This document shows positions 62,300-64,000 of a stretch of 64,000 nt of DNA, one piece after another. The number at the start of each line of letters is the position of its first letter. Position 1 is the stretch's first letter. The DNA comes from Sphagnum magellanicum (taxonomy: Eukaryota; Streptophyta; Sphagnopsida; Sphagnales; Sphagnaceae), in the NCBI GenBank assembly GCA_021904315.1, contig CM038922.1:15165347-15229346 (forward strand), written 5' to 3'. The position numbers were made by a program, and so were the translations under genes. Under the pieces are notes generated by a model. The model was not told the origin of the DNA. It saw nothing but the letters and a program-made list of their open reading frames with translations, and searched no databases.

Positions 62300-64000
62300 T
62301 TAGAGGACCCCTTCTTTTTTGGCTACAGTCATTTATAATTTTTCATCTTTTTAAGGATAGATTTTACATTATTTAAAGTCCAAAATTTGGTCAAGTTTAC
62401 ATATTTGATTTTGCATTATTATTAACTCAAAATAGTTATCTAAATTATTCACAAATCAAATTTTACGCCCCAATCAAAAGATTTTCATCATAGAGCCCAT
62501 AAGGTTTATTTTATTCTTAATGTTTACTGATACCATTATTAAAAGTCATAATATTATTATTTGTAATTAGAGTTTTTAGTAAATTTTTTATTATTACAAA
62601 ATCACCAAATACATTATTTAATAATGATTACAATGGACCAAAAAAGGTAATAAAATATAAATTAAATTGTATAGTTGAAACACATGTTATAAACTTAATC
62701 TTAAACATTCATTTCATGTTTTTTTTTAAAAAAATATTTTTCTTTTATGTGTTGCATGAATAGAACATTCAGACAAATGTATTGAAAATGGATTATAATA
62801 CAAAAAAATATGTTTATTATTTTAAAGTTTTTCACATGGATTTTTACCTATTAAAATTGAAATATAATTATTAAAATAAAGATATAACCATGATATAAAT
62901 AATACATCTTGCATATTTAAATTAATTATTATAACATTTGCAATTTTTTATGGAATTAATGTGTAGACCAACAAAACTTATCATTAAATTTCCTTGTGTT
63001 CAATTGTCATGAATTATTAATTTCAACATACTTTGAAGTCCATATACATTGTGCAAAGTACAACATGTCAAAACAATTATTAACATTCAAACATTGAAAT
63101 ATTTCAAAATCTTTTATTAATTTTATTTTTCAAAGCTGAATGCATTTTCAATTATGACCATTACATCAATATACATTCAAATTCAATCTTTATAATCATT
63201 AAAATTTGAATGATTTTGAACATATTACCATAGTAAAAAGTGCTCAACCCTTTAATGAATAAGGACTACTTGTTATGGATAATTAAATTAAATCATTAAT
63301 GACTATTGAAATAAGGGTGTTATCAAATGTAACATATTCACCGTACCATTTCAATTAGTAATAATGAACGATTAATAATTTATACATTTATATTAATAAT
63401 AAGATATAAATATTTATATTATTTATAATTTTCATCTTATGAAATAATCACACATGTTAAATTAAATTAAAACATAATAGGTCACATATTCAACCTATAT
63501 ACACATAAACATTAATTTAAAAAAAACTTTAATACATATAACAAAATTGATTATAATCACATTTTTAACGAGGCTTGATAGTTGAACCCAAGGGTGAAAA
63601 TAAATAATCCCATCACCAAATTACCTCAAATGTTGTAATCACATATTATAGTTCATTTTATTTATATAATATTTTATTTAAAAATTATATGAACATTAAA
63701 TTTGAAATTTTATGTATATTAGATTTTGTTTAAATGAAATAATTAAAGTTAAATTTCGACAATTTTTTGATATTGTGCACAATTACATTTATTTCCTATT
63801 AAAAATGTAAAATTTTTTTAACATTTTTTTTCAATATTGTTATATTGTAACATTTCAATAATCATTTTTCAAAACAAATGAATAAATTTTTGATAAATAT
63901 AATAATACAACATATGCTGAGCTACTTTTAATTATTTTATGTCAATTTCATTTTTAAAAAATCATTCTAAGCTAATTCATTTTAAGGTGCTTTCATAATT
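62300..64000. other. AT-rich intergenic DNA, no gene seen
   Basis: Strongly AT-rich to the end of the window, with only very short open frames. No repeat unit or gene is supported. Confidence 0.5.

Noticed and set aside
1..64000. tRNA, rRNA or snRNA genes
   Set aside because: I looked for clover-leaf box words and conserved RNA blocks and saw none I could support; a dedicated covariance-model search would settle this.
1..64000. Endogenous viral sequence
   Set aside because: No viral polymerase, capsid or movement-protein motif was recognised in any frame.

Overview
This is nuclear DNA from a land plant, and the sequence hints at a lineage with swimming sperm. The genes are split by short GT-AG introns of roughly 70 to 800 bases. 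Two products, ribosomal protein uL22/L17 and a caffeate-type O-methyltransferase, are plainly plant-like. Telomere-type TTTAGGG motifs occur. A MORN-repeat gene resembles the flagellar radial-spoke head protein RSP1/RSPH1. Flowering plants and conifers have lost flagella, so if that reading is right the source is a bryophyte, lycophyte, fern, cycad or Ginkgo. The short introns favour the first three. I cannot name the species.

Layout. Positions 1 to about 27,900 hold no gene I can support. This stretch is AT-rich and made of decayed repeats: a roughly 420-base tandem repeat (1.6-2.5 kb), a 145-base unit in three copies (3.94-4.39 kb), a GGCTATTGGTTATT-type minisatellite (4.7-5.46 kb), a roughly 90-base telomere-motif tandem repeat (6.29-6.84 kb), an AACCAA-rich tract (7.9-8.4 kb), a foldback element with long inverted arms (8.43-9.14 kb), a CCTAGG-rich array (10.86-11.7 kb), and several dispersed repeats that recur elsewhere in the window, often inverted. 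No transposase, gag, protease, reverse transcriptase or integrase reading frame is visible.

The gene cluster spans about 28.2-51.3 kb and is richer in G+C and CpG at gene starts. In order it holds: a mitochondrial carrier of the plant coenzyme-A type (+, 7 coding exons, 346 aa); a MORN-repeat, radial-spoke-like protein (+, 4 exons, 233 aa); 60S ribosomal protein L17/uL22 (-, 7 coding exons, 186 aa); a class I/COMT-type O-methyltransferase (+, 4 exons, 366 aa); and a long nucleolar NEPRO/Rmp64-like protein (-, 8 exons, about 930 aa). I assembled the exons by hand from splice signals, phase and family similarity, and all models keep phase end to end. The genes do not form one pathway. L17 and the NEPRO-like protein both belong to ribosome production, and the NEPRO-like gene has telo-box motifs upstream, as plant ribosome-biogenesis genes often do.

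Positions 51.3-61.5 kb and 62.3-64 kb are again AT-rich without genes, apart from two dispersed repeat copies. An isolated GC-rich island at 61.55-62.3 kb carries a 205-codon minus-strand reading frame of unknown nature.

I found no convincing undescribed system. The most unusual items are the foldback family with nested palindromes, the telomere-motif tandem repeat with a decay gradient, and the radial-spoke-like gene.
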